Notes: generated from the sequence alone by a model not told the origin. Shown: positions 1 through 9,500, counted from the stretch's first letter. The stretch: 64,000 nt of DNA from Candidatus Vesicomyosocius okutanii (GCF_000010405.1 NC_009465.1:62001-126000), one strand, 5' to 3'. Numbers and translations are program-made.

Positions 1-363
1 TAGTCCATTTGAAGGGCCTAATTTAATTTCATTAAATACTTGTGAAATTTTTGGTACTTGAAGTTGTGCTTGTTTACTTACATAAATACGTATCTTAGGT
101 GTTGTTACTTCTCCAGTAATGAGTACTGTTTTGTTATAAACCATGAAATTAAGATGTGCATTATTTAATATTACATCTTTGTTAGACCAGGTAAATAACC
201 TTAGAGCAATGGTTTTATCATCTAATACTTCTCCAGCACTACGCCTGTCATTACTTACTGAGATAATTGAGCTAACAGTTGAAACACCTTGAATAGCTGA
301 TACACAAGCTGTTAGAAGTAAGAAGTTTGCCATTAGAAGTGTTAATAGAATGAATTTTTTCAT
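1..363 (-). CDS. dolP: BON-domain outer-membrane lipoprotein (DolP/YraP-like), 3' end cut by window edge
   Basis: Reading leftward from the ATG at 363 gives 121 codons without a stop. The N-terminus is a lipoprotein signal: a short basic start, a hydrophobic stretch and the lipobox LLTAC, so Cys-20 should be lipidated. A BON domain follows (segment with NKDVILNNAHL and later VLITGEV). The second BON domain expected in this family lies outside the window. DolP/YraP proteins are outer-membrane lipoproteins linked to envelope integrity. In enterics yraP sits a few genes from yraL (rsmI); here the two are divergent neighbours, which supports the call. The first 120 residues look intact. Confidence 0.75.
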   Translation of the reverse strand, partial: MKKFILLTLLMANFLLLTACVSAIQGVSTVSSIISVSNDRRSAGEVLDDKTIALRLFTWSNKDVILNNAHLNFMVYNKTVLITGEVTTPKIRIYVSKQAQLQVPKISQVFNEIKLGPSNGL

Positions 364-681
364 GATGTTATGTCTTTACTTTACACACTATATTTAAAAT
401 ATTTTAAATCAGATTTAAGTCTAATGAGATCAAATTTGTACAGATAATTTTGATATTTTTTATTTTTGAATAATTATTTATATCATAGAACTGAAGGAAT
501 TGTTAGCACGATATATATTTTCAATAAAAACTAGTATTTAGTTGATTTTATCAAGCATAATAATATTTAATTTTACTCAATCATGATTTAATATTTTTTT
601 AATGAGTTTAATATGTTATTTGAATAAATATGTCAATAAAATTTCTTTTATCTGATAGTTAATTTTTTTGTAAAACTGAAT
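364..681. other. Divergent spacer between dolP and rsmI
   Basis: These 318 bases are very AT-rich, have no ORF of note and must carry the promoters of both flanking genes. I see no convincing operator, RNA gene or hairpin. Confidence 0.5.
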
Positions 682-1512
682 ATGAATGGAACGCTTTATA
701 TTATCGCTACACCAATTGGAAATTTAAATGATATCACTTTTAGAGCTATTGAAACGTTAAAAACAGTTGATATTATTCTAGCAGAGGATATATGTCACTC
801 TAAACGCTTACTTAATCATTATGATATTACAACATCCATGTATACTTTTCATGAACATAATGAAAGATGTAAAACCCCTGATATAATAAATAAATTATTA
901 AAAGGAAAGCATTTTGCATTGATTAGTGACGCAGGAACGCCACTTATTAGCGACCCAGGTCATGTATTAGTGATAGAGGCGAAAAAAGTAGGTATTAACG
1001 TATCGCCTATCCCTGGTTCTAATGCAATGATTAGTGCAATTAGTGTATCAGGAATTGCTAGTAACAAGTTCAGTTTTTTTGGTTTTTTGCCTAGTAAACA
1101 ATCGGCGCGTCTTAAGGTGATTCAATCCATTGTAAATATCAATGAAATGGCTATTTTTTATGAATCACCTAATCGTATTCTTTCCTGTGCGCAAGATTTA
1201 CAAACAGTATTGGGTAATGAACGTATTGTTTGCTTTGCCAAAGAACTGACTAAGTTGTTTGAGACTATTAAGACAAATACATTGCCTCAGTTGATTGATT
1301 ATTTACAAGCAGATAATACACACCAAAAAGGTGAATTTGTGATTCTTATTTCTGCAGCAAAGAAAAACAATGAAGTCTCAGGAGAAGAAATGTTGAATAA
1401 AGTATTACCAATTTTGCTCATTGAGATGGGTGCGGCAAAAGCAGCTAGGCTTGTAGCTAAAATGACTGGTTTTGATAAAAGATACTGCTATCAAAGAGCT
1501 ATTGAGTTATAA
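682..1512 (+). CDS. rsmI: 16S rRNA (cytidine-1402-2'-O)-methyltransferase RsmI
   Basis: The 276-residue protein is a tetrapyrrole-methylase-fold enzyme that 2'-O-methylates C1402 of 16S rRNA in the decoding centre, using SAM. Diagnostic segments are LYIIATPIGNLNDITFRA at the N-terminus, AEDICHSKRLL near 35-45, ISDAGTPLISDPG near 81-93 and FYESPNRI near 160, all at the expected spacing. Length matches the family (about 280). The ATG at 682 gives the conserved N-terminus; no strong Shine-Dalgarno is visible. It is monocistronic and converges on coaE. Confidence 0.93.
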   Translation: MNGTLYIIATPIGNLNDITFRAIETLKTVDIILAEDICHSKRLLNHYDITTSMYTFHEHNERCKTPDIINKLLKGKHFALISDAGTPLISDPGHVLVIEAKKVGINVSPIPGSNAMISAISVSGIASNKFSFFGFLPSKQSARLKVIQSIVNINEMAIFYESPNRILSCAQDLQTVLGNERIVCFAKELTKLFETIKTNTLPQLIDYLQADNTHQKGEFVILISAAKKNNEVSGEEMLNKVLPILLIEMGAAKAARLVAKMTGFDKRYCYQRAIEL

Positions 1513-1751
1513 GTATCTTTTATAAACCTTTATACAAAGTATGCTTACTTTGATAACAACACCAGTTAAAAACTATTACCCATAATTTTATTTTTAAAAA
1601 ATATAATTTGCATTATAGATGAGGAATAAGATAGGGTTATAGTAAGTTGTGCTATTTTATGGTGTTGTATGGGTAATATAATGGTTGTTTATATTGACGA
1701 ATAAGACATTAATAATATTACAATCCAATAAATGGTAATATTGTTAAGAGA

Positions 1752-2357
1752 TTATAAGTTAATTAGTTTTTTATACAACTGATTAGTTTTATGGGTTAAA
1801 TCAGTAATTTCTAGGTTATTTTCAATGATATCAGTAGGTAATTTTTCACGCAATTTTAAGCGTAATGCATGACTAAATTGTGTAGAAACCATATTTTTTG
1901 CTTCATTTGTATCAATATTATCACGATTAATCAATCTTTTCAATTGTTGTTCTTTATTGCAGTTAATAATAATTGCTCTATTAAACAAATGAGTAAGATT
2001 CTTCTCAGCCAATAGTGGTACTTCAACCACCACTAATTTGGCTTTTAGTTTTCTAATTTCATTTTCCATACGTATTAATATTCTTGGATGTAGTATTGCT
2101 TCAATCAATTTTTGATTAGATTTTTTTTCTAATAAAATTTTTCTTAAAATACTACGGTTAAGGCTTGTATTAGTATTAAGAATATCATCACCAAAGTGTT
2201 TGATTAATTCTTTAAGTTCAATCGTGTTAGGTTTAACAATTTTTTGTGCAAGCTTATCAAGGCTTATAATATCTAAACCTAAATTACTTAAGATTTGACT
2301 TACTTTTGATTTACCACAAGCAATTCCACCTGTTAATGCTATTTTAATGATCGACAT
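1752..2357 (-). CDS. coaE: Dephospho-CoA kinase
   Basis: This 201-residue P-loop kinase makes the last step of coenzyme A synthesis, phosphorylating the 3'-OH of dephospho-CoA. The Walker A motif GGIACGKS is at residues 10-17, followed by a DKLAQKIV segment typical of CoaE. A conserved HPRI segment occurs near 90 and a VVVEVPLLAEK segment near 110. Length is normal. It is transcribed away from tRNA-Met and converges with rsmI. CoaE often sits next to pilD or yacG; neither is present here. Confidence 0.93.
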   Translation of the reverse strand: MSIIKIALTGGIACGKSKVSQILSNLGLDIISLDKLAQKIVKPNTIELKELIKHFGDDILNTNTSLNRSILRKILLEKKSNQKLIEAILHPRILIRMENEIRKLKAKLVVVEVPLLAEKNLTHLFNRAIIINCNKEQQLKRLINRDNIDTNEAKNMVSTQFSHALRLKLREKLPTDIIENNLEITDLTHKTNQLYKKLINL

Positions 2358-2441
2358 ATTAAATTGATTTTATCAATATTACATATTATCTATTGACATT
2401 TATACTAAATCTTTCGATAATGCTTCTTTTTATAGTTATGT

Positions 2442-2518
2442 GGTTATGTAGCTCAGCTGGTTAGAGCACAGCATTCATAATGCTGGGGTCGGTGGTTCAA
2501 GTCCACCTATAACCACCA
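2442..2518 (+). tRNA. tRNA-Met (CAT), elongator type
   Basis: The 77-nt cloverleaf has a 7-bp acceptor stem with one G-U pair, a GCTC/GAGC D stem, an anticodon loop TTCATAA (anticodon CAT), a T stem GGTGG/CCACC with loop TTCAAGT, and an encoded CCA. The D and variable loops resemble the gammaproteobacterial elongator tRNA-Met rather than initiator tRNA or the lysidine-type tRNA-Ile; the latter is found separately at 59650-59726. Its 3' end is repeated imperfectly at 7182-7209, marking this gene as an integration site. Confidence 0.93.
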
Positions 2519-2520
2519 TA
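2493..2520 (+). repeat. Left attachment-site repeat (3' end of tRNA-Met)
   Basis: The T arm and acceptor 3' strand of tRNA-Met plus the two bases TA after CCA. It matches 7182-7209 in the same orientation at 25 of 28 positions. It leaves the tRNA functional, as expected for tRNA-targeting tyrosine recombinases. Confidence 0.7.
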
Positions 2521-2689
2521 TTATATAAGGCTTTCAGACTTTTATATCTGTTTATAAATAACTCTAGGATAACACAATATCAATATTTAAATGTTATTTA
2601 AAGCAGTTTAGAATTGTTTTTAAGGTGTATGTTAAAATCTATTTAATCCTTTATTATTTAAAAGACTAATAAAGCCACTTCGTGATATT

Positions 2690-3135
2690 TTAGTCAGATA
2701 AATTTTTCCATTGGGTTTTTTGGATAAATACGCCATAATATGTTTTTTCTAAGTCAGCATCACCAAAATCTGAAAAGGTTACTATCTTTTAATTTTTCAA
2801 TAGTTTAGAGTCCATATAAAATTCGATGAAAAGAGGTTGTTTGTACGTTTTAACTTCACAAAATAATTGATTATTATCTGTTTTTCTCCTTGTGTCTAGT
2901 TACTTTTTTCTGTAGAAATCATGTGTGTGAGAGATACTCTTCAGATTGTATAGCAGAATGCTAAAATTCAACAATCTATTTTATCAGGCGTTTTGACATC
3001 TACAATGTGTTTTTCACTAACCTTATCATGATGAATTATATTTTACTATTCTTATTGATTTTTATAGTTACGATGCCATTCAGTTTTATTCGGTAGTTTC
3101 TTTTTGTTAGTCCGACTACATTTTGATTTTACCAT
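2690..3135 (-). pseudogene. Remnant of a CoiA-like (competence-protein family) gene
   Basis: Reading the minus strand from an ATG at 3135 and allowing frame changes, the pieces KTEWHRNYKN, IIHHDKVSEKHIVDVKTPDK, THDFYRK and FSDFGDADLEKTY appear in order. This resembles CoiA-like proteins, where a W-H-x-x-W/Y-K segment precedes an E-K-H-x-A-D-V/I-x-T-P segment. Stops follow almost every fragment, so no product is expected. The identification rests on motif memory, not on a search; the gene could be another phage-borne protein with a similar pattern. Confidence 0.4.
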
Positions 3136-3197
3136 ATTTAGTAGTTAGTTCAGAGCTGTAACTATAGTATATTTATTGGGTTCTATTTGTAAGTCTA

Positions 3198-3623
3198 TTA
3201 CTTGCACCAACTTAATTTCTTACCACCGTAATAATTATAAGCTAAACCATTATCAAGTAGCTCCTGTTCTAAACTAACCCCATCAACCATTACATTGGCA
3301 ATAACTCTGAAGTACTTACCTCTTTGTAAATTAGTCAACTTAATTTCTTTAGCATTGTTTAGCTTGCCTCTTACAAAATCTCTTGCCTTGATGGCTATAT
3401 TCTTTTCATACTGGCACTTTCCTCGTATTTCTGGAGTGTCTATCCCATTTATTCTAATAGGTATATTCCTACCTACGATAGGCGGTAATAAGTCTATATT
3501 TACTCTAAAGGTATCACCATCATAAATACTAATGACTTTTGATACTATTACTGTACCGTATTGGGGTTTTGATTGTACTTGAAAAACAAGAGTTGCTATA
3601 ATAATAGATAAAAATAGTTTCAT
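3198..3623 (-). CDS. Secreted thermonuclease (SNase-like nuclease)
   Basis: The 141-residue protein has a Sec signal peptide (residues 1 to about 18) and one staphylococcal-nuclease-like OB fold. Ca-binding and catalytic landmarks are present: YDGDT near 34-38, RINGIDTPE near 57-65 (Arg and Glu equivalent to Arg35 and Glu43 of the S. aureus enzyme) and KYFR (Arg equivalent to Arg87). The family hydrolyses DNA and RNA; this one should act in the periplasm or outside the cell. It is the only intact ORF recognised in the relic element, on the same strand as the broken integrase and primase, so it may be cargo. The Shine-Dalgarno is weak. Confidence 0.82.
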   Translation of the reverse strand: MKLFLSIIIATLVFQVQSKPQYGTVIVSKVISIYDGDTFRVNIDLLPPIVGRNIPIRINGIDTPEIRGKCQYEKNIAIKARDFVRGKLNNAKEIKLTNLQRGKYFRVIANVMVDGVSLEQELLDNGLAYNYYGGKKLSWCK

Positions 3624-3961
3624 AAATTTAATGATTAGAGTCTATTTCTAATATGCATCTTTAACTACTTGATACTTAGGGATGCTTGTAAATATTCATA
3701 TAATTAATACAAGTATTATGAATATTAGTCGGTGTTTTTCATTTCATTTGTTGCTTTTATTTAAATACCTAATAACTCCAATCACTTTATACAACTATTA
3801 TTAATCCTTAACAAAATTTGTATAAATTTTATTCTGTCTCTGCTTGCTTAGTTCAACCATACAAGAAGGATGTGTGATGAATCTCATTGTACAAGTATAT
3901 AGTATTACACTCTAAATACAGGTATCCAATGACTTTAAAAACAACACTAGAAAAAATGACA

Positions 3962-4012
3962 ATATTTTATTCTTTTCTTTCATATTTTATTCTTTTCTTT
4001 CATATTTTATTC
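3962..4012. repeat. 20-nt tandem repeat, about 2.6 copies
   Basis: The unit ATATTTTATTCTTTTCTTTC occurs twice exactly and a third time in part. It lies in decayed element DNA and most likely arose by slippage. Confidence 0.85.
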
Positions 4013-4377
4013 CTATGGTTTGCTCTTAGTGCTAGTTGAGTAAGGTATTGAATATCCTGAGTTGTGATAATTGTATCCATCAGTTGAACGATTATTATGA
4101 CTACTAAATTAGTTCTGCTATTCTGTGTTAAATTAGAAGTATTGCGGTTAGTAGTAATTTCATAACTGATTTTAACTATTCGAATGATTATATGATATTA
4201 TTATTTAATGTTAAATTAGATCCGATTAATTGATCTTGCCAGACTATCTTTTTATGAGTAATAATAATCTAAAGCAATATCCATACTCTAGTGGTTATTA
4301 AAGTTAGTATTTAGATTAAGCAATGTATCTCATGAATCGTAAAAGTAAAAAGAGAGTTGATCTTTAAAATAAAGATT

Positions 4378-4398
4378 TTTTAGGGTTTAACCCTAAAA
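4378..4398. other. Perfect palindrome (10-bp arms, 1-nt centre)
   Basis: Arms TTTTAGGGTT and AACCCTAAAA around a single T. It lies about 90 bp beyond the C-terminal end of the primase remnant and could be its old terminator or an operator or origin repeat of the element. Confidence 0.5.
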
Positions 4399-4488
4399 TA
4401 TTACTACAAGGAATATAAGATTCATTAATTAAAAGTTGCTATCATGATACTCATTTAACTTAATACTTATATAAATCTATCCTATACT

Positions 4489-6235
4489 CTATTCTTTCTT
4501 TAGGAATTCTCGTTCAGATAACTTAGTATCGAGTATATGTTGTTTCATATGCGACTCATCATCATCATCAGTCCAGTTTTTGTAGAATTTATATAAACCA
4601 GAAGCTTTAATTATTTGGTTAATAATGTAACAATCCTCCATCCAGGAATTAATTCTATCCATCTCATATTTATATTTAATAATAGTATCCACAATATTCT
4701 TTGGTTCTTTTTAACCTTTACTTTTGTAACTCTAAATATCCTTCAATAGTTCAAATAATTCCTGATAATTCTTGTTTAAATTTATTTTGTAGCTTCTTAT
4801 ATTGGTCTTAATCTTTAATTATTATCTTAAAAGGAATTAGAACTTAAGAATCTTTAGATACCATATCCATATCCATATCCAGGTGCTGGCTTGTGATTAT
4901 CATTAATTAAAACCTTAAACTCTAGTCTAAAGAATCTAGTAATAATCAGATCCTGATTGGTGAGAAGTTTTAGTTAGGATTTATTAAACTTAGAGCCTTC
5001 TTTAGTTTTAGTAGTAACAATAAACCTTGCAATCTTTAAACGTACTATGTTGTTATTAATAATTCCCTTAGTTCTATCAATTAAAATGCTCACTGTTGTT
5101 TGTTTATCTATTGAAAGGTATTTATAAATACACTTTTCCATTAGCACTTTTAACCATAAAAGAAAAATAACTTCCGTTCTTTAATGTCTTTATTTAGTGA
5201 ATAACTAACAATTATTTGAAGATAGTTAATCATATTTTGATCGTTATTAATAGCCTAATTTAGGAACGATATTTATAACGAGAACTTTGTTTTAGGACTA
5301 TAGACAACTAGTGCTTGTTTAGTAATAAACTTAGCTTTGGAGTTTTTTAAGACTTTCTACCCTTATTAGCCACACTTAATAAGTACGTGTCTGTGTCTAG
5401 TTCTTATTCTTAATGGAATCTATAGTTCATTTTTTGCTAAATGAATGATTGACTAGATAGCTTGTCTAGATTCAGATCGAGCTGTATATTTGCTCATCTT
5501 ACGTTTTCTATTATAATCCTTAATCCTGATACTTAGTCATATCGTAATAATGCATCCTGTTTTGTTAGTTTATAGATATGTCCATCATCATTAAAATGCC
5601 ATCTATACCAATTCAAATACATCCATTTATCATGCTGATGTGTAAATCCTTTGCACTATCTATTTCAGTTAAGTGCTCTGAACCTTCTCCTTATAGATAT
5701 GAATATGTACTGTTAAGGTACTTAATTGTGCTGCATTTAGAAGTATTTGTAACTTGGCGATTAGTTTTATACTTACCTAGTTAAATCTAAGGGTATTCCA
5801 ACCAGCACTATCTTTCTTGACACTATTAAGTCGGTACTCTAAAATACATCGAGTCTAGATGGTTAGTTAGTTAATATCATAAGCAGCTCTTGAGGAAGCT
5901 CGGTAATCTTTTATCTTTAAACTCGTAAGGGTATAGAACCTGATGCGATTATATATTCGCTATTTAGCATGGATATCGATACCTAGTTTTGTCTACTACT
6001 TTAGAGGGTAACTAAAGTAGTAATGCAAATCATCTGTAGGTGTTATGTATCTACCTTAGTATCAAGGTTCACCACATTTTTTTAATAGTTGTTATGCTTC
6101 CAGCATCGTTCTTCACATTCATATCAACGACAACTAAGTTGGTTATCTTATCAGTTGGTAACCATCGGCATTAGAGTTCTTATCTAACCAGTAATTAATT
6201 GATGTATGCATCTTTATTAGCTGTTAACATATTCT
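4489..6235 (-). pseudogene. Broken P4-family primase-polymerase / SF3 helicase
   Basis: Minus-strand fragments in several frames follow the domain order of phage/plasmid P4-family primases. The N-terminal prim-pol region is near 6000-6235 (NLVVVDMNVKND, then LHYYF and LGIDIHA pieces). A middle segment near 5350-5520 reads YTARSESRQAIQSIIHLAKN, then LDTDTYLLSVANKG. The helicase Walker A region is near 5110-5160 (LFFFYG, then KSANGK and VFINTF). Downstream come RLKIARFIVTTKTKEGSKFN and LINDNHKP near 4880-5040. The C-terminal piece at 4489-4692 is an open 67-codon stretch with YEMDRINSWMEDC and GLYKFYKNW. Many stops and frameshifts rule out function. In P4-like elements this protein drives element replication. 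Confidence 0.75.
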
Positions 6236-6272
6236 TTCAAATACAATAGAACTGTCCGTTTCTGATTTAAGC

Positions 6273-7057
6273 CTATTCAACATGTCCAATAAACAGTATA
6301 TTAATGATAGCGTATGGTTTCATAGTTTTTATTATTGTAAGTAGTGAAATTTTATCTTTGTAATTAATATTACCCCACTTTAGGTTTGTAGCCTCTCTTC
6401 TATGTAAATCAGTAAATACAAGCAGGTCTCTAATAGTATCTTCTTGATTTAGTTTTTTTATTTGGTAGCTCTTGTACAATCTTGTACTATTTCTTTAAAT
6501 TATATGACTTTATTATCGCTTTTCTACGTTTTTCTTTATTCTAGACTTTAATATGGCTAAGCTTTTTAGTTGATTTATTAATTATTATAGGTTTGACTAT
6601 TACTTCATACTTACCTTATGTACAATTAAATGAAGTTCTAAGCAGTTTCTATAGAAGTGTTGGCTTTTGTTGTAGATTTTTGAGTCATGTCTCTGTATTT
6701 CTTATCCACATCATCACGAGTAATACTTAATATTTCTTATCTTTCCAATCAGATAGATAGTTATTAATAATATAAGGTGCAATGACTTGTAATATAATTA
6801 TCCAGCACCTGTGAAAGGGCGATAATTTTAATAACTTCACTTTTTACTTTTTTGGATTAATTACATCACTGATAGTGTTTAAATATTATTTATATTTTTA
6901 CTTTTTGCTTTCTATAACCCTTTAAATGTAATTACGTCTTCGTACAAGAATTGATTTGATTCTATTATTAGTAATTTAGAGGATTAGTCCATTAATTTCA
7001 GATACGGGCTTGCAGAGAATTAATTATTTTATTTGTGAAGCTTATCGACTTACTCAT
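6273..7057 (-). pseudogene. Broken P4-type integrase (tyrosine recombinase)
   Basis: Starting at an ATG at 7057 (MSKSISFTNKIINSLQ), frame-shifted pieces follow the order of P4-type integrases. An arm-binding N-terminus is followed by an INPKK segment near 6855, LSDWKDKK near 6740, and a core-binding segment RDDVDKKYRDMTQKSTTKAN near 6665-6720. Next comes a KEKRRKAIIKSYNLKK segment near 6490-6540. Last is the start of the catalytic domain, DLLVFTDLHRREATNLKWG near 6360-6425, whose Arg is the first catalytic residue. The HxxR and Tyr region is missing: primase-like sequence begins at once downstream. The gene sits next to the right att repeat, as expected for an integrase. Confidence 0.78.
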
Positions 7058-7181
7058 ATCTTTTATTTAGTTAGAGCTACAGAATGTGGTTATTTGAGAG
7101 TGAGTAAGTACAAATGTAATGGAATCCATAATATGATACTATTTTACAAGTATTTTATGACATTGTATGTATAGATTTAGT

Positions 7182-7209
7182 TGGTTCAACTCCACTCATA
7201 ACCACCATA
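7182..7209 (+). repeat. Right attachment-site repeat (degenerate tRNA-Met 3' end)
   Basis: It matches 2493-2520 except at three positions, keeps the CCA and the following TA, and has no D arm or anticodon arm upstream. It is therefore a 3' fragment, not a tRNA gene. It lies 200 bp before tkt and marks the far border of the element. Confidence 0.7.
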
Positions 7210-7409
7210 ATAATGTCGTGATTGAGATTATGTTTTAATGTGTATCTTTTATTTTTAATCTAACGTAGAAAGATTAGCGTCATAATTTAATTAATTTCTC
7301 CCATGATTATGATTATTCTTTTGTTATAAGAAATCATTTTTGGAGTGTCTTGATTAAAGAGTAGTTTTTTACGTATAATCATTTAGTATTTTGTTCAAGG
7401 AATTTTACT

Positions 7410-9395
7410 ATGCCATCACGCAGAGATTTAGCAAATGCCATTCGTGTTTTAAGTATGGACGCAGTTCAAAGGGCAAACTCAGGTCATCCAGGTGCGCCAA
7501 TGGGTATGGCAGATATTGCACAGGTACTTTGGAATGATCATTTAAAGTATAACCCAATGAATGCTAAGTGGACTAATCGTGACCGTTTTGTGTTATCAAA
7601 TGGACATGGTTCAATGCTTATTTACTCATTATTACATTTGTCAGGTTACGACCTTAATATGGATGATATTAAAGATTTTCGTCAATTACACGCTAGAACT
7701 GCAGGGCATCCTGAATATGGTTATGTAGATGGTATTGAAACAACAACAGGTCCATTAGGACAAGGTATTACTAATGCAGTGGGTATGGCAATTGCTGAGC
7801 GAACATTAGGTGCACAATTTAACAAGTTGGGTCATAATATTGTTGATCATAACACATATGTATTTATGGGTGATGGTTGTTTAATGGAAGGTTTATCTCA
7901 CGAATCTTGTGCTATGGCAGGTACATTAGGACTTGGCAAATTAATTGTTTTTTGGGATGATAATGATATTTCTATTGATGGTCATATTTCTGATTGGATG
8001 GAAAAAGATGTGGCAAGTCGTTTTGAGTCTTATGGTTGGCATGTTGTTCGTGATGTTAATGGTCATGATCCTGATGCAATTAATTCTGCAATTAATGCAG
8101 CTAAGGATGAGATTACTAAGCCCTCATTTATTTGTACACGCACAACTATTGGTTTTGGTTCGCCTAATTTATGTGGTACTCACAATTGTCATGGTTCGCC
8201 ACTTGGTAATGAGGAGATTGCAGCAACTCGTAAAGAGTTGGGTTGGGATTTTGCTCCATTTGAAATTCCTGTAGATATTTATGAAGGATGGGATCATAAA
8301 AAAAAAGGCATTGCTGATGAATTAGCTTGGAATATTAAATTTGCAGCTTATAAAGCGGAGTTTTCGGCAGATGCTACTGAGTTTGAGCGTCGTATGTCGG
8401 GTGACTTGCCTGCTAATTTTGAAGTTGAGATGGATCAATTTATTGCTAAAACACAAGATGAAATGCCAAGTATTGCTTCTCGTCAGGCCTCTCAACGTAC
8501 TATTGAAGCTATGGGTCCATTATTGCCAGAAATGTTTGGCGGTTCTGCTGATTTAACTGGTTCTAATTTAACCAATTGGTCAGGAACTGTTAAAGTGAAT
8601 GCAGAAAATGCAAATGGTAATTATCTTTCATGGGGTGTACGTGAATTTGGTATGGCACATATGATGAATGGTATAGTGCTTCATGGTGGTTTTAAGGTTT
8701 ATGGCGCAACTTTCTTTATGTTTATGGAATTTATGCGTAATGCATTACGTATGTCAGCACTTATGAAAATTGGTACAATTTATGTTTATACCCATGATTC
8801 TATTGGTTTAGGAGAAGATGGACCTACGCATCAGCCAGTTGAGCAGTTAGCAACTATGCGTATGATTCCTAATTTCCAGTCTTGGAGAGGATGTGATGCA
8901 GTTGAATCAGCAGTTTCCTGGAAGATGGCGATGCTTAGAAGCGATGCACCAACAGGATTGGTATTTTCACGTCAAACTTTGACAGCAATGGAGCGAACTT
9001 CTGAACAAGTAGAAAATATTGAAAAAGGAGGTTATGTTCTTAAAGATTGTGAAGGTTTGGCTGATATTATTTTTATTGCAACTGGTTCTGAAGTGAACTT
9101 AGCAATTGAAGCAGTAGCGGTAATAAATGCTAAGGTTCGTGTAGTTTCAATGCCTTGTACAAATGCTTATGATGATCAAGATCAAGCTTATAAAGATTCA
9201 GTTTTAACGCCAGGTATTAAGCGCCTTGCGATTGAGGCAGGTGTTGCTGATGGATGGTATAAATACGTAGGTTTAGATGGTGGCGTGGTTTGTATGACAA
9301 CTTTTGGTGAGTCTGCGCCGGCAGATCAATTATTTAAAGCATTTGGCTTTACAATAGATAATGTCATTGCAAAAGCAAAAGCCATTATCGGTTAG
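7410..9395 (+). CDS. tkt: Transketolase
   Basis: The 661-residue thiamine-diphosphate enzyme moves two-carbon units between sugar phosphates in the Calvin cycle and pentose-phosphate pathway. It shows the N-terminal [14 protein letters not shown] segment, the GPLGQG motif, a ThDP-binding GDGCLMEG...N pattern near 155-185, and a pyrimidine domain with [12 protein letters not shown] near 470. Length is normal. AAGGA lies 9 nt before the ATG. It is the first gene of a tkt-gap-pgk-pyk-fba run that supplies most reactions between triose and hexose phosphates. The upstream region is the border of the relic element, so its promoter must lie in the 200 bp after 7209. Confidence 0.95.
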   Translation: MPSRRDLANAIRVLSMDAVQRANSGHPGAPMGMADIAQVLWNDHLKYNPMNAKWTNRDRFVLSNGHGSMLIYSLLHLSGYDLNMDDIKDFRQLHARTAGHPEYGYVDGIETTTGPLGQGITNAVGMAIAERTLGAQFNKLGHNIVDHNTYVFMGDGCLMEGLSHESCAMAGTLGLGKLIVFWDDNDISIDGHISDWMEKDVASRFESYGWHVVRDVNGHDPDAINSAINAAKDEITKPSFICTRTTIGFGSPNLCGTHNCHGSPLGNEEIAATRKELGWDFAPFEIPVDIYEGWDHKKKGIADELAWNIKFAAYKAEFSADATEFERRMSGDLPANFEVEMDQFIAKTQDEMPSIASRQASQRTIEAMGPLLPEMFGGSADLTGSNLTNWSGTVKVNAENANGNYLSWGVREFGMAHMMNGIVLHGGFKVYGATFFMFMEFMRNALRMSALMKIGTIYVYTHDSIGLGEDGPTHQPVEQLATMRMIPNFQSWRGCDAVESAVSWKMAMLRSDAPTGLVFSRQTLTAMERTSEQVENIEKGGYVLKDCEGLADIIFIATGSEVNLAIEAVAVINAKVRVVSMPCTNAYDDQDQAYKDSVLTPGIKRLAIEAGVADGWYKYVGLDGGVVCMTTFGESAPADQLFKAFGFTIDNVIAKAKAIIG

Positions 9396-9500
9396 ATAAT
9401 ACATTTAAATATGGTAAAAATGACTGATAATTTTTGAGGGTTTTTAATGAAATTTATATCTAAATGGTATAATTTAATGAAGTAAAAAAGGAGTAATAAA

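Larger units (their letters stand above)
3624..4488. other. Decayed spacer inside the relic element
   Basis: No intact gene over 865 bases. A 26-codon minus-strand ORF starting at 4080 is not recognisable. The stretch includes a 20-nt tandem repeat (3962-4012) and a 21-nt palindrome (4378-4398). I read it as decayed element DNA. Confidence 0.5.
2493..7209. mobile_element. Decayed P4-like integrative element in tRNA-Met
   Basis: About 4.7 kb between the 3' end of tRNA-Met and a 28-nt degenerate copy of that end (25 of 28 matches). The recognisable content is all on the minus strand. From the far end inward there is a tyrosine-recombinase (P4-type integrase) remnant, a P4-family primase-polymerase/SF3-helicase remnant, an intact thermonuclease and a CoiA-like remnant. 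The two replication and integration genes are broken by many stops and frameshifts. Integrase plus P4-type primase beside a tRNA 3' end is the layout of P4-like satellites and related islands. Seen: the repeat and the motif fragments. Inferred: a single insertion event and its type. Confidence 0.75.

Noticed and set aside
3962..4012. CRISPR array
   Set aside because: Repeats are adjacent without spacers, T-rich and only 20 nt; no cas genes anywhere in the window.
5578..5784. 68-codon plus-strand ORF
   Set aside because: It lies antisense to the primase remnant, whose minus-strand fragments make domain sense; the plus-strand product has no recognisable feature.
7182..7209. A second tRNA-Met gene
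   Set aside because: Only the T arm and acceptor end are present; no D arm, anticodon arm or 5' acceptor strand precedes it.
7945..8274. 109-codon plus-strand ORF in another frame of tkt
   Set aside because: Met/Leu/Val-rich shadow of transketolase codons with no ribosome site.
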